The notes under the pieces were generated by a model. It did not search any database, was not told where the DNA came from, and was given only the letters and a program-made list of their open reading frames with translations. Below are positions 24,944-36,815 of a DNA stretch of 64,000 bases, in pieces. This DNA comes from Chrysoperla carnea. Lineage: Eukaryota; Arthropoda; Insecta; Neuroptera; Chrysopidae. Position 1 is the stretch's first letter; every line of letters begins with the position of its first letter. The stretch lies in assembly GCF_905475395.1 (NCBI RefSeq), contig NC_058340.1, positions 71,836,181-71,900,180 on the forward strand. Reading direction: 5' to 3'. The translations under genes were made by a program, and so were the position numbers.

Positions 24944-25503
24944 GGCTTGTGGACTCAAAAATTTTTTGATACTTAATAACTTAAAACTGTTTAATTTAAC
25001 CTTAAAAGTATTAAAATTTATAAATAAAAATAAAAAAATCGTTTAATGGGGAATCACAAAAAAAAACTTTGAAAACTTAAATAACGCGGTTAAACTGTTT
25101 TAGGGGGTAAACATAGGTGCAAAGTTTGAAAGTTAATCACGTATTTAACAAAATATTTGAACCGAGATTTATTATTAGAATATCGAATTTACTTTTTAAA
25201 AGTGTGTTATTTTTTATAAATAAAGAATTAAAAGATTAAATTTTTTTAAAAAAAGCACTAATTTTTAAACGCATAGTCATTCATCTACAATAAACAAATT
25301 TTGATACTAGTTAGTAGTTTCACTGTAATCATTTTGACGTTTGTTTAAAAGTCAGCAAATAATTTATCAAATTAATTTTTTTAAATTAAAAAATAATAAA
25401 ATTATTTCATTTTAATTTAATTTCTATGTAATAAATTTACTTTATGAAAATATTCATTTATGAAGGTTAAACTTTGACACCAAACAATAAAAATTTTGTG
25501 ACA
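24944..25503. promoter_or_regulatory. Divergent intergenic region, F-box gene / PEX16
   Basis: These 560 bases separate the start codons of two head-to-head genes, so both promoters and 5' UTRs probably lie here. The stretch is AT-rich with no CpG-rich patch and no TATA box that I would single out. It could be a shared bidirectional promoter; this follows from gene arrangement only. Confidence 0.5.
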
Positions 25504-28296
25504 ATGTCTGCGTTACTGCTTTCTCTGCCAGAACTTTTTGAAAATTATAAAGCTTGGGTCAGTAAAAATCCTTTAGTTGCCAGTGATTTTGAAACTAGTG
25601 CCAAATGGATTTCATATTTTATTGCGGGTATGTATGACCTAAAAATTTTTTGATGCGTATAATTATAAAAAAATTTGGGTCTGGTTTTTAGGTCGTATTA
25701 ATAATTCGAGTATACTTTCGGAATTAGTATATTGTTTATCGAATTTGTTAGTGTTATTCAATGATCGAATTATTAGTAATACTCGAAAATTGAATATTCC
25801 ACAATCTGGTGATCAATTGAAAGTATATTTAACAGTTATCGAATATTCTGAAGTATTTTTTGAGTTGTCAATTAAAAAGTTATGGGGTGAACAAGGTCGA
25901 TGGATTTTAGTTACTTGTATTCAAGTTTTTAAGTAAGTATGAATTAAGTTATTGATAAAATAACCTAGGGGAGAGTACGATAAGTGGTGCGCCACGATTT
26001 GACGATGGAATATGGTTAAACAATGTAAAACAAATCGATAATTTTCGGGTTTCGGTTTATTTTTCGAGTAATTGACTCCTAAAGTCTACATTTGAAATTA
26101 CACATATGGCCATTTTTTTTAATGTTGAATCGTTTAAATTTGACAAGTTCATATGGATCACAAGTTCCCTTGCGTTTACCCTGTGATTGCGTTCATTTAC
26201 TAACCTACAGGTTGGCTATGCCTTTAATGGGGTCGTGTTAGCACAGGTCTGCGGGTTTTTAGTCCTTGCGTTACAAAAATGGCGAATTTAATGACATAAA
26301 AATTTCATTTTTTAGACTTTATTATCTTGAAAATCAAGCGTAAACTCGAAAATTGATATTTTTCATTTTCGCTTTATTTAAGTATGTTTTACAACATTCT
26401 GTTGTCAGATCGTGGCGCCACAGTTATCGTACGCGAGCCAAAATATTAATATTTTCGTTCAAATCTTGATAAATCGAAATAATTTTGTTTTTAGATGTTT
26501 GGGTCGTTTACTTTTATTATACAAACATCAAGAACCCATTATTCAAAACCCACCAGTTCCAACACTTCAAAGACAACGGGTCGCTGCTGTTGATTTATCC
26601 CAAAATTCCGATGATGTTATTTTAATGAACGATCCCCATCATAACGCTGTATCATTTACCTTACAACGTTCTGGGCGTGTAATACGAAAAATTAGTGTAT
26701 CGCCACCGAATATGTTACGAGATTGGAAACCATTAACAGCACCCACAACGAATTCAATTGATAATGGCATGAAAATTGCGAATGGCAATTGCGTCGATGA
26801 TATAAATATTATTACGAAAAGTGTTTTAATCGCTGAGACTTTGTATATTATTAAACCGATTGTACATTTAGGATGTATGCGATTATTTGGTACGAAAACG
26901 TGGAAACCATGGATGATTTCGTTAATTATGGATTTGGCAAGGTTGGTGTTTTAAACATTCGTTCCTTTTTCTCTATCAAATTCGATCTATTGACGGTTCA
27001 TATTGGGTACCGAACCACTCGGATGTTAAAGGGATTGAAGTAGCGGACTCCCTGACCTGACTGCGGTAATTTCAAACGCCCCTTTCACCTCGTTCCTTTT
27101 TCTCTATCAAGAGCATTATCTTATATATATAGGAGACTTTCTATAGATATAGATAGTCACTCATCACGATATCTCTGGAACTATAAGACCTAGAGACTTG
27201 AATTTTGGCAGGAATATTCCTTTTGCCAAGTAGAGGTCAGCTAAGAACGGATTTTACGAAATTCCACCCACAAGGGGGGTTGCGGGGGTGTTCATGAATA
27301 AAAAATTCATATTTTTCAATTATGGCTTTTAATAGTTCAAAACTTGGTCAGAATGTTTTAAATTACATTTAGAAATTTTTTTAACCTTCGGAGGGTAGAA
27401 AGGTGTAGCGAGAAAGTGGGAAGGAAATATCGAATATTTACAAATATAAGTGGGGTATCAAATAAAAGAGCATGACGTGTACATTACAAAACTGTTATCC
27501 AACGCAAGGAAATGTGGAGGGAGGGGTGCAAGTGGGGATGTTGCCCAGCAAAGCGGGTATATTTTACGCCACGCAAAGCGGGCGGGTAACAGCTAGTTTT
27601 TAATAACCGCAAAAATATCGCTTCTTTTTTTTCAATAATAGGGAATATTCATGAAATTTAAATTTGGTTCAAATATTTTTCTTCCGTAACTTTAATGACT
27701 GGACATTTCAAATTAGCAGGCCTCTTGACAGGATACTTTCAATTGAACTAACATTTTTATAACATGGGGATCTCTGATGATCCCACTTGAAAAGCCTGTA
27801 TGGAGAACGTTTAAACTTCCACCTGCAGAGCATCAGGTTTAGAACTTTTGGGTACGAAACCTAATATCCATAAACCCTAGGAGAAATCCTGTGGGCTTCC
27901 TAAAGCTTCATCTGCTTAAAATAGCAACTTTTACCAGGAGACGTCTCGCCTTCGAGTGAAAGTTATGTGTTATTATTATTATTCCCATAATTTATTGTTT
28001 TGTTATTTTTTTTAAATATTTTTGTTTGTATCTTTAACAGTTCACAAATTTATCACAATCATCGACGAAAACATCTTTTACTACCAAGTCAACGAATGGA
28101 ATTATCACGACGTACAGCTGTTCTCCTATTATATTTAATCCGTTCACCATTTTACGAGGCTCACACAAAAGAACGTATTAATCGATTCCTTAAAGGCTGT
28201 GGTAATAAAATTCCATTTGCTGGTATGATTTGCAATCCAATTGCACAATATTTACCAGTTTGGCAGAATACATATTTTTATATGTGGTCAACATGA
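25504..28296 (+). CDS. PEX16: Peroxisomal membrane protein PEX16 (peroxin-16), complete, 4 exons
   Basis: Exons: 25504-25627, 25692-25932, 26495-26941, 28041-28296. They total 1068 nt, giving 355 residues plus TGA, with GT-AG junctions in phases 1, 2 and 2. The N-terminus MSALLLSLPELFENYKAWV, the internal GRWILVTCIQVFKCLGRLLLLY, and the conserved C-terminal block (residues about 235-355: ETLYIIKPIVHLG, W-K-P-W, SRRTAVLLLYLIRSPFYE, NRFLKGCGNKIPFAGMICNPIAQYLP) fit peroxin-16, whose usual length is about 330-350. By family knowledge PEX16 is a membrane protein needed for peroxisome membrane biogenesis, acting as receptor for PEX3 and inserting via the ER. The start codon opens the conserved N-terminus. 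Intron 3 (1.1 kb) carries a Helitron-like insertion at 27119-27596. The start lies 560 bases from the divergent F-box gene. Confidence 0.94.
26959..27110 (+). repeat. Exact 21-bp direct repeat pair
   Basis: 26959-26979 and 27090-27110 are identical (start TCGTTCCTTTTTC). They are spaced 131 bp apart, immediately upstream of the Helitron-like insertion in PEX16 intron 3. They may mark the ends of an older insertion. Confidence 0.6.
27119..27596 (+). mobile_element. Non-autonomous Helitron-like element, copy 1 (PEX16 intron 3)
   Basis: It starts A|TCTTATATATATAGGAG and ends GGGTAACAGCTAG|T, the Helitron pattern: 5'-TC, 3'-CTAG, insertion between A and T, no TSD. The GC-rich CAAAGCGGGCGGG subterminal block is typical of arthropod Helitron 3' ends. 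It is 478 bp with no Rep/helicase coding. Near-identical to 33550-34041. Confidence 0.8.
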
Positions 28297-28449
28297 TATT
28301 ATTTTTATGTTTATTACATTTTGTGGTTTTTATTTTTATAAGAAAAAGGAAAAAATTTTAAAAGGGTTCAAAAAATTTGGTGGGAAAACTTTTTCAGAAA
28401 GTATTAAAAAAAGGGGTGGAATTTTTAGCTTGTATTTCTTTTTTATTTA

Positions 28450-28455
28450 AATAAA
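28450..28455 (+). promoter_or_regulatory. Candidate poly(A) signal of PEX16
   Basis: AATAAA lies 154 bases after the PEX16 stop codon, immediately followed by more A/T-rich sequence. Confidence 0.4.
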
Positions 28456-28834
28456 TAATATTTTTAGTTTGTAATTTCCCTTCATGAAATTTTCTTATTT
28501 TTCGTGACCATTGGGAAATTTGTGTATGACGTCTTACAATCAATATGGTCGACACAATCAGGCGCCGCAGATGAAATCGTTTATTTAGGTCGGTAAGTTG
28601 GTGTTGCAAAGTTGTGGATACTGTTAATTTTAACAGTGTTAGCTACTGGGAATGAGACAAGATTTTGTGAATTTTTTTATTTCTTAAGGTACTATAACAG
28701 CATTGAGACGGGAAATAGTTGTGTCAAATCAGCAGTTCTTTTTGAAAATGTCAAATTAAATAATCAGTTCAGCTCAAAATTTCTCATTTTTTTTACAAAA
28801 GCAACGTAATTTTAATTATGAATAAAATAAAACT

Positions 28835-28933
28835 TATACAGGGCGTTCTGTTATTAACTGCAGATCGTGGGCCTACAGAATAAGCCCAATAAAAGGCCCA
28901 CGATTTGCAGTTAATAACAGAACGCCCTGTATA
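28835..28933. mobile_element. Small fold-back MITE, 40-bp arms
   Basis: Arms 28835-28874 and 28894-28933 pair over 40 bp with a single mismatch, around a 19-nt loop. The outer ends TATACAGGG...CCCTGTATA resemble Tc1/mariner-type MITEs with TA targets. The motif 'gttctgttattaactgc' is prominent. Confidence 0.8.
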
Positions 28934-29718
28934 TTATTATATTTGAATGCTTTTAATTATGATACAATTCATAAACGTTTAATATTCCTGATTAACAACA
29001 GAGACAGAACTAAAAGTGACTGCTCTCGAAAAATTAAGTCGTACTGAAAAAAGAATTTGCAGAAAACTTTTGTTGTCACACAACCTTTACTCCCTCTTCT
29101 GCGATTTAGCTTGTCACTGTGGATGGGTATTTTTAAACACTCTGTAATGTACGCGTTGTTTTTTAACTTTTAAAAGAGGAACTTTTATGTACCAACAAGA
29201 TGGACGAATGTGTTTTATGAAAAATTTATATTCTGTAATTATTTTTCAAGTTTTTTTTTTTACATTGAATTGTTAGAAATTTAATAAAAAGATATGTAAA
29301 ATATTTTATTACTGAAATTTAATATAAAATATAAATATATTGTTTATGAAAATGTTTGAAATTTTTATTCACCGTGTTTTAAGAATTATCGAAAAATAGC
29401 ATTCTCTGATATTTTATTTCGCATAAAAATGAATTTTATCACTAGGAAAGCATTCGGTGTGAGTTGTTTTTAAAGTGATGTATGATTCTAAATCAGTTTT
29501 TAAAACTTCGATAGATCACCTTGATTTGAAATATTAGGCTATCTAGTGGATTAGCAATTTTAATTTTGACCTAAATTCATTCTGCATTTCAAATGATAAA
29601 ATACGATAAAAAAATAAAAAAAGATAGTATTTATATTTAATAACGATAGAAGAGAGGCGGGTTTTTGCTTTAAAAATTTAGGTCAAACTTTTTTCTGTAG
29701 CAAAATAATAGAGAAAAG

Positions 29719-29840
29719 CAAGTCCAGTAGTTAAAATAGCGATTTTAATTTTCGGGACCCATGATTATTGGGACGATTTGATTCGGTCTAGATTTTTAAT
29801 GAGTCCCGACTGTTAGTCGCTATGTAAACTATTGGACTTG
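29719..29840. mobile_element. Small fold-back element, about 26-bp arms
   Basis: The left end is CAAGTCCAGTAGTTAAAATA; the complement of the right end is CAAGTCCAATAGTTTACATA, followed in both by GCGA. It is 122 bp overall with no ORF. Confidence 0.55.
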
Positions 29841-31014
29841 TGTTTTACCTTTCAGATTTTATTTAACGCAGTCGAGGTCTTTCAGGTACTCCGAAAATTC
29901 ACCACCTCTTTCAATCCTTACGACTAACAGTATTTTGTGGAGTATGAGACCTTTGAAACGAGGCAGGTGTACGAGCATCACCACGTTGACAATTAATGGA
30001 AGACAGATGTTACTCAGGCAATGCTACTAAATAAAAATAGGGACGGAGTTCTTGACGTTGATTTATATTCTAAAAATTTTTAAATTTGTATGTATAAGAT
30101 ATAGGGACTCATATTTTTACTCGTATAACGGTTCAAAAATGTATATAAACGTGCATATTACCTATTACGAATAAAATAATTTTTTCAATTCTTTGAACCG
30201 CTCACGAAAATGGCAGCACTTATGAAAAAAAGTGCCGAGGATTTTGTAGCAAATTGAATGATCTACAATTTTTGTCTAAACTATTTTTGCTGTTAAACTC
30301 ATCGTTTTGCTGAAAAACGCGAAAAACCTATTTTTGCAAACTTCCCCTCTCAATAAAATTTTTTCCTCAAGTGGGATTGATTGGGACTTTTCACAATAGG
30401 GCTTTTCATTTTAAAATCACGATTCACATTTGTTTCGTACTAAATGATTTATAACCAATGTGATAAAATGAATAACAAATATCTTCTATCTTAGTCCTAC
30501 TTATTGCTGTCAGTACGAAAAAATAAACTCTGCACTTGCGCTTATGACATGATGAAAAGGCCTATTCATTTATAATAGTATTCTGAACATTCATACTAAT
30601 TTTTAGCTCTATGGGAATTTTTGTAACCTTCAAAGTGTAATTTGACTGGATAATATGTCTATGAATGATACACAATTTTTTAAGTCTATGGATTGCATAA
30701 TCACATGTGTATTTCACGATGTACACGCGTCGCCGTCTGTAGAACACTCTCTCGTACTAGTGACGTTTGACATTTTAAAAAAATGAAATTTTTAATGTTG
30801 TGTGAATACGGCAAATAAATTAGTTTCCAATCAATCAACCACATTGTGTTTATTATTGAAATTTTCCAAATAAAATATGTCGTTTTTTTGTAAGAAAAAT
30901 GTTTAGCCATAGTTTGCAACATATTAATTTTGTGTTATTTTACTAATAAACTTAATTAGCGTAGAAGTAAAAGTAAAGTTTAACAATAAAAATTTAGTTT
31001 AAGTGGAATTTAGA

Positions 31015-34000
31015 ATGTCTTTTAAAATGGATTCATCAATATTTAGAATAAGTTTACAATATATTTTAATATCATGTATCATGCTACATGGAGCAGCCGA
31101 AATATTTCCTATGGAAATTGAAACGAAAAAACCTGTGGTATTCAAATTTTATATAAAGTTAAATGTACAGGATCCCCGGGTTTTATATTAAAATATATAT
31201 TAATGTGTTTTTAGAGCCCAGCAGATGATACTAAAGGTTTTACACAGGATTTAGGATTCATCCATGCATTTTTTGCTTCGTTATCGGTCATTATTGTGTC
31301 AGAATTGGGTGATAAAACATTTTTCATTGCTGCTATCATGGCAATGCGACATCCAAGATTAACAGTTTTTATTGGCGCCATAAGTGCTCTTGCCTTGATG
31401 ACTGTTTTATCAGGTAATTATTTAAGTACTAATTGTTTTGATTAAAAAAAAATTATCCGGCTATTGGATAAGAAAATACTTTTTTTTACTTGCCTGTCTA
31501 TTGACCTTACGCTGCTTTGTAAAGTTTGTCCATTCACTGTTAGTAAATAGCTCCTACAATAATATATCTTTACTAACGGAGGTGACTAGCGTTTACTTAC
31601 AATAGGGTATTATCGTTAGTCAAAAATAAATCATGGAATTTGAAAAAAGTTAAAATTTATGTAAAAATATATTTAAATATTCCGATTTCGAGTCATAAAA
31701 GCACAGTTTTCTTTTAAAATATTAAAATTAAAAATCGTAATTTTTAAACTGTATATCACGTGACCTAAAACGCGGGTAAACCCTGCTGTGATGTCATAGC
31801 GGTATGGGTCATAGACCATTAATTAGTTCAGTGTAGACAGCTGGGTATAATACATACATAGGTAGTAAGTATTTATATATATTATAATCAGATGTCTATG
31901 AATATATCTGTCAAACTTATTTCGTATAGTGATACCCATATTGCGTCATCAAATTGGATGCCCGCGTTTTTGACAGTTTAAAAAAGGTTTAAAATTTAAT
32001 TTAAGTTTTTGGCAAGAAAGCGTGTGTATTTTTCCGAAATAAATTTTCGGTGGCTTTTTATTAGCAAAATCAACATTTTGAAGTACTTTTTCAAAAATAG
32101 TGGAATACCCTATTGCCATTACTTAAGTATGGATGTCAGATTTAAAGCAAAAGTTCCCTTAAACAGAGTTTGACTCCACAAAATTTCGGTGGATTTGAAA
32201 CGAAGTTTTATTTTTAATGAATTTTGGAAATGTAATTAATATTTGAATCCCTGTTATAGCATTATTTGGATGGATAGCTACCGTAGTACCACGTGCGTAT
32301 ACTTATTACATTTCTACAGCATTATTTGCCATATTTGGTTTGAAAATGTTAAAAGAAGGATATTCTATGTCACCAACTGATGCTCAAGAGGAGCTTGAAG
32401 AAGTTCAATCTGATTTACGAAAAAAAGAGGAAGAAGTAAGTATTTAATAATTTTAGCGAAAAGCAAAGAAAGCAATGCCAAAATAAATTATTTCAGCCAT
32501 AATTATTTTTCGTTTAATATCATCATCAATGGTGTATGTTTAATTCTACGGAATCCTTATTATGTGAGTGTTTACATTTGGCACATTTCTTATCTCACGT
32601 TTTGTTTATACAAGTGTATTATTAAATCTAAGAAACCCGCAATTATTTATGACTTTTCTAATTAAAATGATGCGTTCATCTGTTTTTATTTCTCAGTTTT
32701 TTATCGTAGTGGTTTTTCTACCTAAAATTGACATCTTAAACAGCATTTGTAGCCTCATAGGTTGATAAATTTCATCTGTAATTAGGGATTAGAAATTCTA
32801 ACAAAACGTGGCAGCCGTTTGAGGGGACAACTTGCGCTCAAATTTTGGAATTATTGTCTCCTAACTTTTAAAGAACATGCAATGTTTCAGAACTTTTGGA
32901 ATATATTAAAAACTTGAAAAACTAGTAGTTTTGGTGACTAATTAGGGCTACATTTTTTTATTTCTAGTATGAAAAGGAAGCATCTACATCATTATTACAA
33001 GATCCAGAATCTGGTGTGATACGTAAAGTTCCTAAAGCGAACAATGTATGCTGGTTTTTATCACGTATTTTTTTGCAATCATTTACAATGACATTTTTAG
33101 CTGAATGGGGGGATCGATCTCAATTAACAACTATTATTTTAGCTGCAAGAGAGGTTTGTATCCAATAAAAATTGATAGTCATTGAAATAAAGTCTAGCCA
33201 AAATGTAAGAAAGTCGTGGCTAAATTAAAGGTTCAATGACTGAAATGGAAAATTTTATAAATAAAATTTGAAAATCAATTTACAGGATGTCACAGGTGTT
33301 ATTATAGGTGGTATTTTAGGACATTCGTTATGTACGGGTTTAGCTGTATTAGGTGGTCGAATGATCGCCCAAAAAATATCTGTACGAACAGGTGTGTATA
33401 ATAAATTATACTTTCATTTTTTTAAGGGAAAACTTCTTTAGCCGTTTTTAGTAGGGGGTAAAACCACGTTGAAAACATCGGCAAACCCATTTAAGGACGT
33501 TCGATAGTCCTGTGCTACCTTTGTTGTGGTTTTAAATACCCATTGTATATCTTCTCTATATATATATAGGAGACTTTCTATAGATCTATATAGATAGTCA
33601 CTCATCACGATATCTCTGGAACTATAAGACCTAGAGACTTGACATTTGGCAGGAATATTCCTTTTGCCAAGTAGAGGTCAGCTAAGAACGGATTTTACGA
33701 AATTCCACCCACAAGGGGGGTTGCGGGGGTGTTCATGAATAAAAAATTCATATTTTTCAATTATGGCTTTTAATAGTTCAAAACTTGGTCAGAATGTTTT
33801 AAATTACATTTAGAAATTTTTTTAACCTTCGGAGGGTAGAAAGGTGTAGCGAGAAAGTGGGAAGGAAATATCGAATATTTACAAATATACCTAAGTGGGG
33901 TATCAAATAAAAGAGCATGACGTGTACATTACAAAAATGTTATCCAACGCGAGGAAATGTGGAGGGAGGGGTGCAAGTGGGAATGTTGCCCAGCGAAGCG

Positions 34001-34504
34001 GGTATATTTTACGCCACGCAAAGCGGGCGGGTAACAGCTAGTCTTATATATAACAATTGAGCTTCTCTAGGCTTATGGCCGCCAAACTAGTAAAGCAGCC
34101 GATGGATTGACTTGAAATTTTAATGGGTTCTTGCATTTATATCCAAGAGTGTTTATACATACTTTGTTGCATCCCGAAGTTCTCACGGGATATTTAAAAA
34201 TAACTGAAACAAAGGATGGATCATATAAATGTTAAGTTTGTTTCTATTTTACGTTGATTTACTCTTCTAATAGTTAATATCAGACAAAGTCACAGCGAAA
34301 CGTTACCGGGTTTACTTAGTATGTTCATAATAAACACAGTTATTCCAAAGTTTTCGATTCTTTTGACATTCTCCATGAATGCTTATAACTTTTTTAATTC
34401 AATTTATGTATGTTATTCTTCTTTTTTTTTCAGTAACATTAATCGGCGGCGTTGTTTTTCTAATATTTGCATTTAGTGCATTTTTTATCACTCCTGAAAC
34501 ATAA
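31015..34504 (+). CDS. TMEM165: TMEM165/Gdt1-family cation transporter (UPF0016), complete, 6 exons
   Basis: Exons: 31015-31137, 31215-31413, 32260-32435, 32968-33153, 33286-33391, 34434-34504. They total 861 nt, giving 286 residues plus TAA, with all junctions GT-AG and in phase. Two copies of the family signature E-x-G-D-(K/R)-(T/S) are intact: ELGDKT at residues 71-76 and EWGDRS at 212-217, each at the start of a three-helix repeat. A hydrophobic N-terminal segment (ILISCIMLHGAA, about residues 17-28) is a likely signal sequence. The central cytosolic linker (about residues 143-185) is charged and helical (EELEEVQSDLRKKEEEYEKE). By family knowledge TMEM165 is a Golgi Mn2+/Ca2+:H+ antiporter required for glycosylation. 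The upstream in-frame extension to 31003 begins with GTG, so I chose the first ATG. Intron 5 contains a Helitron-like insertion (33550-34041). Confidence 0.95.
33550..34041 (+). mobile_element. Non-autonomous Helitron-like element, copy 2 (TMEM165 intron 5)
   Basis: It is 492 bp, A|TCTTCTCTATATATA to GGGTAACAGCTAG|T, in the same orientation as copy 1. By eye it differs from copy 1 only by a few substitutions and short indels (for example an extra 4-base insertion around 33584 and 33889). Confidence 0.8.
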
Positions 34505-35012
34505 TTCAGGGTTTTTTAAGTGATTTAATTGTGTTTTTAATAATTGTAAAAGTTTTAAGACGAGATGTCGGGCCAAAAGACATTTGAAAGTGGTTTTTTA
34601 TGCACGCTATTATTTTAAACGTGCGATTGATTAATTAGTTTAATTTTCGTACAAGAAAAAAACTTGTCTCAATTATTGTTTAGCGAATTACTGATTATTT
34701 TATAAATTGTAATATATTAGTTGTTCCTGAAAAGTTTCGTCTAATTTTTTTTTATATCGAATCCAAAATCAGAATAGTTCCTACAACCTCGATTATGACA
34801 TCTTGAATGTTTTTTCAGGAACTTTTTTCAGCTTTAAAATCATTTGCGTTTATATATAAATTTTAAAATATCTTTCCGGTTGTATTGAACAGAGACACTG
34901 ATGCGAGTCCATATAATTTCTCATAATTTTAACTAATAACGGTAACTTTTAAACGTTACGGTAAAAAGAATCTAATTTTGTTTCTGTTAAATGTGGAAAC
35001 CATCATCTTTTG

Positions 35013-35018
35013 AATAAA
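35013..35018 (+). promoter_or_regulatory. Candidate poly(A) signal of TMEM165
   Basis: AATAAA lies about 510 bases past the TMEM165 stop. It is a plausible 3' UTR end but not unique in this AT-rich stretch. Confidence 0.25.
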
Positions 35019-35639
35019 TTTTGTACAAAAATAGTTAACTGTGACCCTCGATACTGCACTACTTCTTTAGGGAAGAATATTTTTGTAAATCGATGCTTTT
35101 GCATTGAATCTTTTTCTCCCTGAAACATCATTTCGCAATTGTATGTCCGTGGCAGGAAAGGTAAAACTTAACATTTGTAAGATGGAATAAAAACAAAATA
35201 TTTCATGAATTTTTGGACGAATATCTGTAGATATACCATTGGAGTAAATTCTTGCAAATTTGCACATCGGTTAACAAAGATGTTTCCCCAGTACTTTTCG
35301 AGGTTAAACTTTGAATGTAATCATTATTGGTAGGACCGGATCTGATTTAAGTCAAAAATAACGTAAAATCAGAAGTACTAAATTATAAACAAAACATTCG
35401 ATATTTTGATTCGATTTTAAAGTGAAAAATATGTAAATATTTGAAGAAAATTGGAAAAGTATTAAAACCCTGAAGCAATTGTTAATATATTCACTCTATT
35501 TTTTTAGGAGATATTAAAAAAAGATTTTTATTACCTCAAAAAAATAAAAAATTTTCATTTTATTAAATCTAGTGTCCTTTTGTACGCTAACGTGTAAATA
35601 TTTAAAAAAATATTTGTTTCCACGTTGAAATTTGATGTA

Positions 35640-35830
35640 AAATTCAATTTTTTTAAATTAAAAAATAAATAAATATATTTTTATAAATTATAGCTCATAT
35701 GTTATTCTGATGTTAAGTTTCATTCAAATCCATTCATTAGTTTTTTTCATGAAAGCATAACAAACACACAAACAACCTTACTTCCACTTAAAATAAGTGT
35801 TTACCATTTAAACAAATCCTGTCAGGTTAA
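35640..35830 (-). mobile_element. Degenerate Helitron-like 5' region
   Basis: The minus strand contains a 'gtaaggttgtttgtgtgttt' block, then 'gttatgctttcatg', then 'aactaatgaatggatttgaa', 'tgaaactt' and 'ataacatatgagctataatt'. These match in order the Helitron at 53021-53466. The 3' end is not recognisable. Confidence 0.45.
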
Positions 35831-36160
35831 CTAGTTTTTGTCTATGGGATCTTTTATGGCCATCATTACTTCAAATTTTCATTTCTATGACCATAAAAAC
35901 AATTTTAACGTATGATTATTGTTTTTGAAATTACTTACAAGTTAGCGTATGAACAGACACAGAGTTGTATGTTATATTTGGTGTACAAAATAAAAATTTT
36001 GACTTATTTATTTTTATGAAAAGTCCTACAGTAATTCTGTGAAAAAAGATGTATTAATAAATATCATTTAATTTTTAGAAGAGTTGTGTTCTAAATTTAT
36101 TATTTATTTCCAGAAAAAGTCGTTAAATTTGCTTAAGATATATATGAAGACTTGAGACTA

Positions 36161-36624
36161 AAAGCAGTTTTGCACGAAATTGTGTAAAGAGATAGTTTTC
36201 AATGACATAAAATTGTAGAAGCATTGACCATCTCCGTTAGCTGCTATAAAATTTCAAAGTTGTCGGTATACATAAAGAATAAGAATCCATACTATTTAGA
36301 GGGCATTTTTGAACATTTTTAGTTCACGTTTTTGCTACAAAAAGTAACTTTGCAAAAAAAAAACTGTAAATAAACAAATTAGGGATGCTTTGAGTTTAAA
36401 TAAGATGTAATTAACTTACAAAAAAACATTAAACAAAGATTACCTTTTGACAAAAATTTAGGACTAATCCAGAAGTGAGTTGTTTATGCGGCAACGTTGT
36501 TCATGTACTACTTATTTGTTACGGTTGGCAGATTTACTGCACTAAAACAACTTCTATTTAGAAAGTTATATTTTTTCTGTTTCTATGATATCGAGTTGTC
36601 TCTCACTCCAATAGAAATACCTTA
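36161..36624 (+). repeat. Dispersed repeat, family D copy 1 (about 460 bp)
   Basis: It is co-linear with 61788-62232. Landmarks in order are 'gtagctgctataaa'-like, 'gccatttttgaacattttt', 'gggatgctttgagtttaaat', 'aaacaaagattac', 'ttttgacaaa', 'aatccaga' and 'ctctcactccaatagaaata'. There is no ORF and it lies close to the RSPH14 3' end. Confidence 0.7.
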
Positions 36625-36815
36625 CACCATCTATCGAGAATTTGTCTATTGTTACTAGTACTCCGACATATCGGTAATCTAATCCTGACAAAAGTAGCTA
36701 AACACTGCTTTCCGGAATAACAATCTAGAAACTGTAGTGTACGAAACTTGTCTAGGATACATCGATGGAACTAAAGAAAATGAATACGATCAAGATTTAC
36801 ACATGTAATATTTAT

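Larger units (their letters stand above)
28297..31014. other. Intergenic region PEX16-TMEM165
   Basis: These 2.7 kb are AT-rich and hold two inverted-repeat elements (28835-28933 and 29719-29840). The TMEM165 promoter should lie near the right end; no strong core element stands out. Confidence 0.55.
34505..36815. other. Convergent intergenic region TMEM165-RSPH14
   Basis: These 2.3 kb contain the TMEM165 3' UTR, a degenerate Helitron piece (35640-35830) and a dispersed repeat copy (36161-36624). No coding sequence is supported. Confidence 0.55.

Noticed and set aside
26412-26494. Extension of the PEX16 exon 3 frame upstream to 26412
   Set aside because: The frame is open by chance in the intron. 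The acceptor TTTTTAG before 26495 and the conserved sequence place the exon start there.
31003-31014. Upstream start for TMEM165 at 31003
   Set aside because: The codon is GTG. The first ATG in the frame is at 31015.
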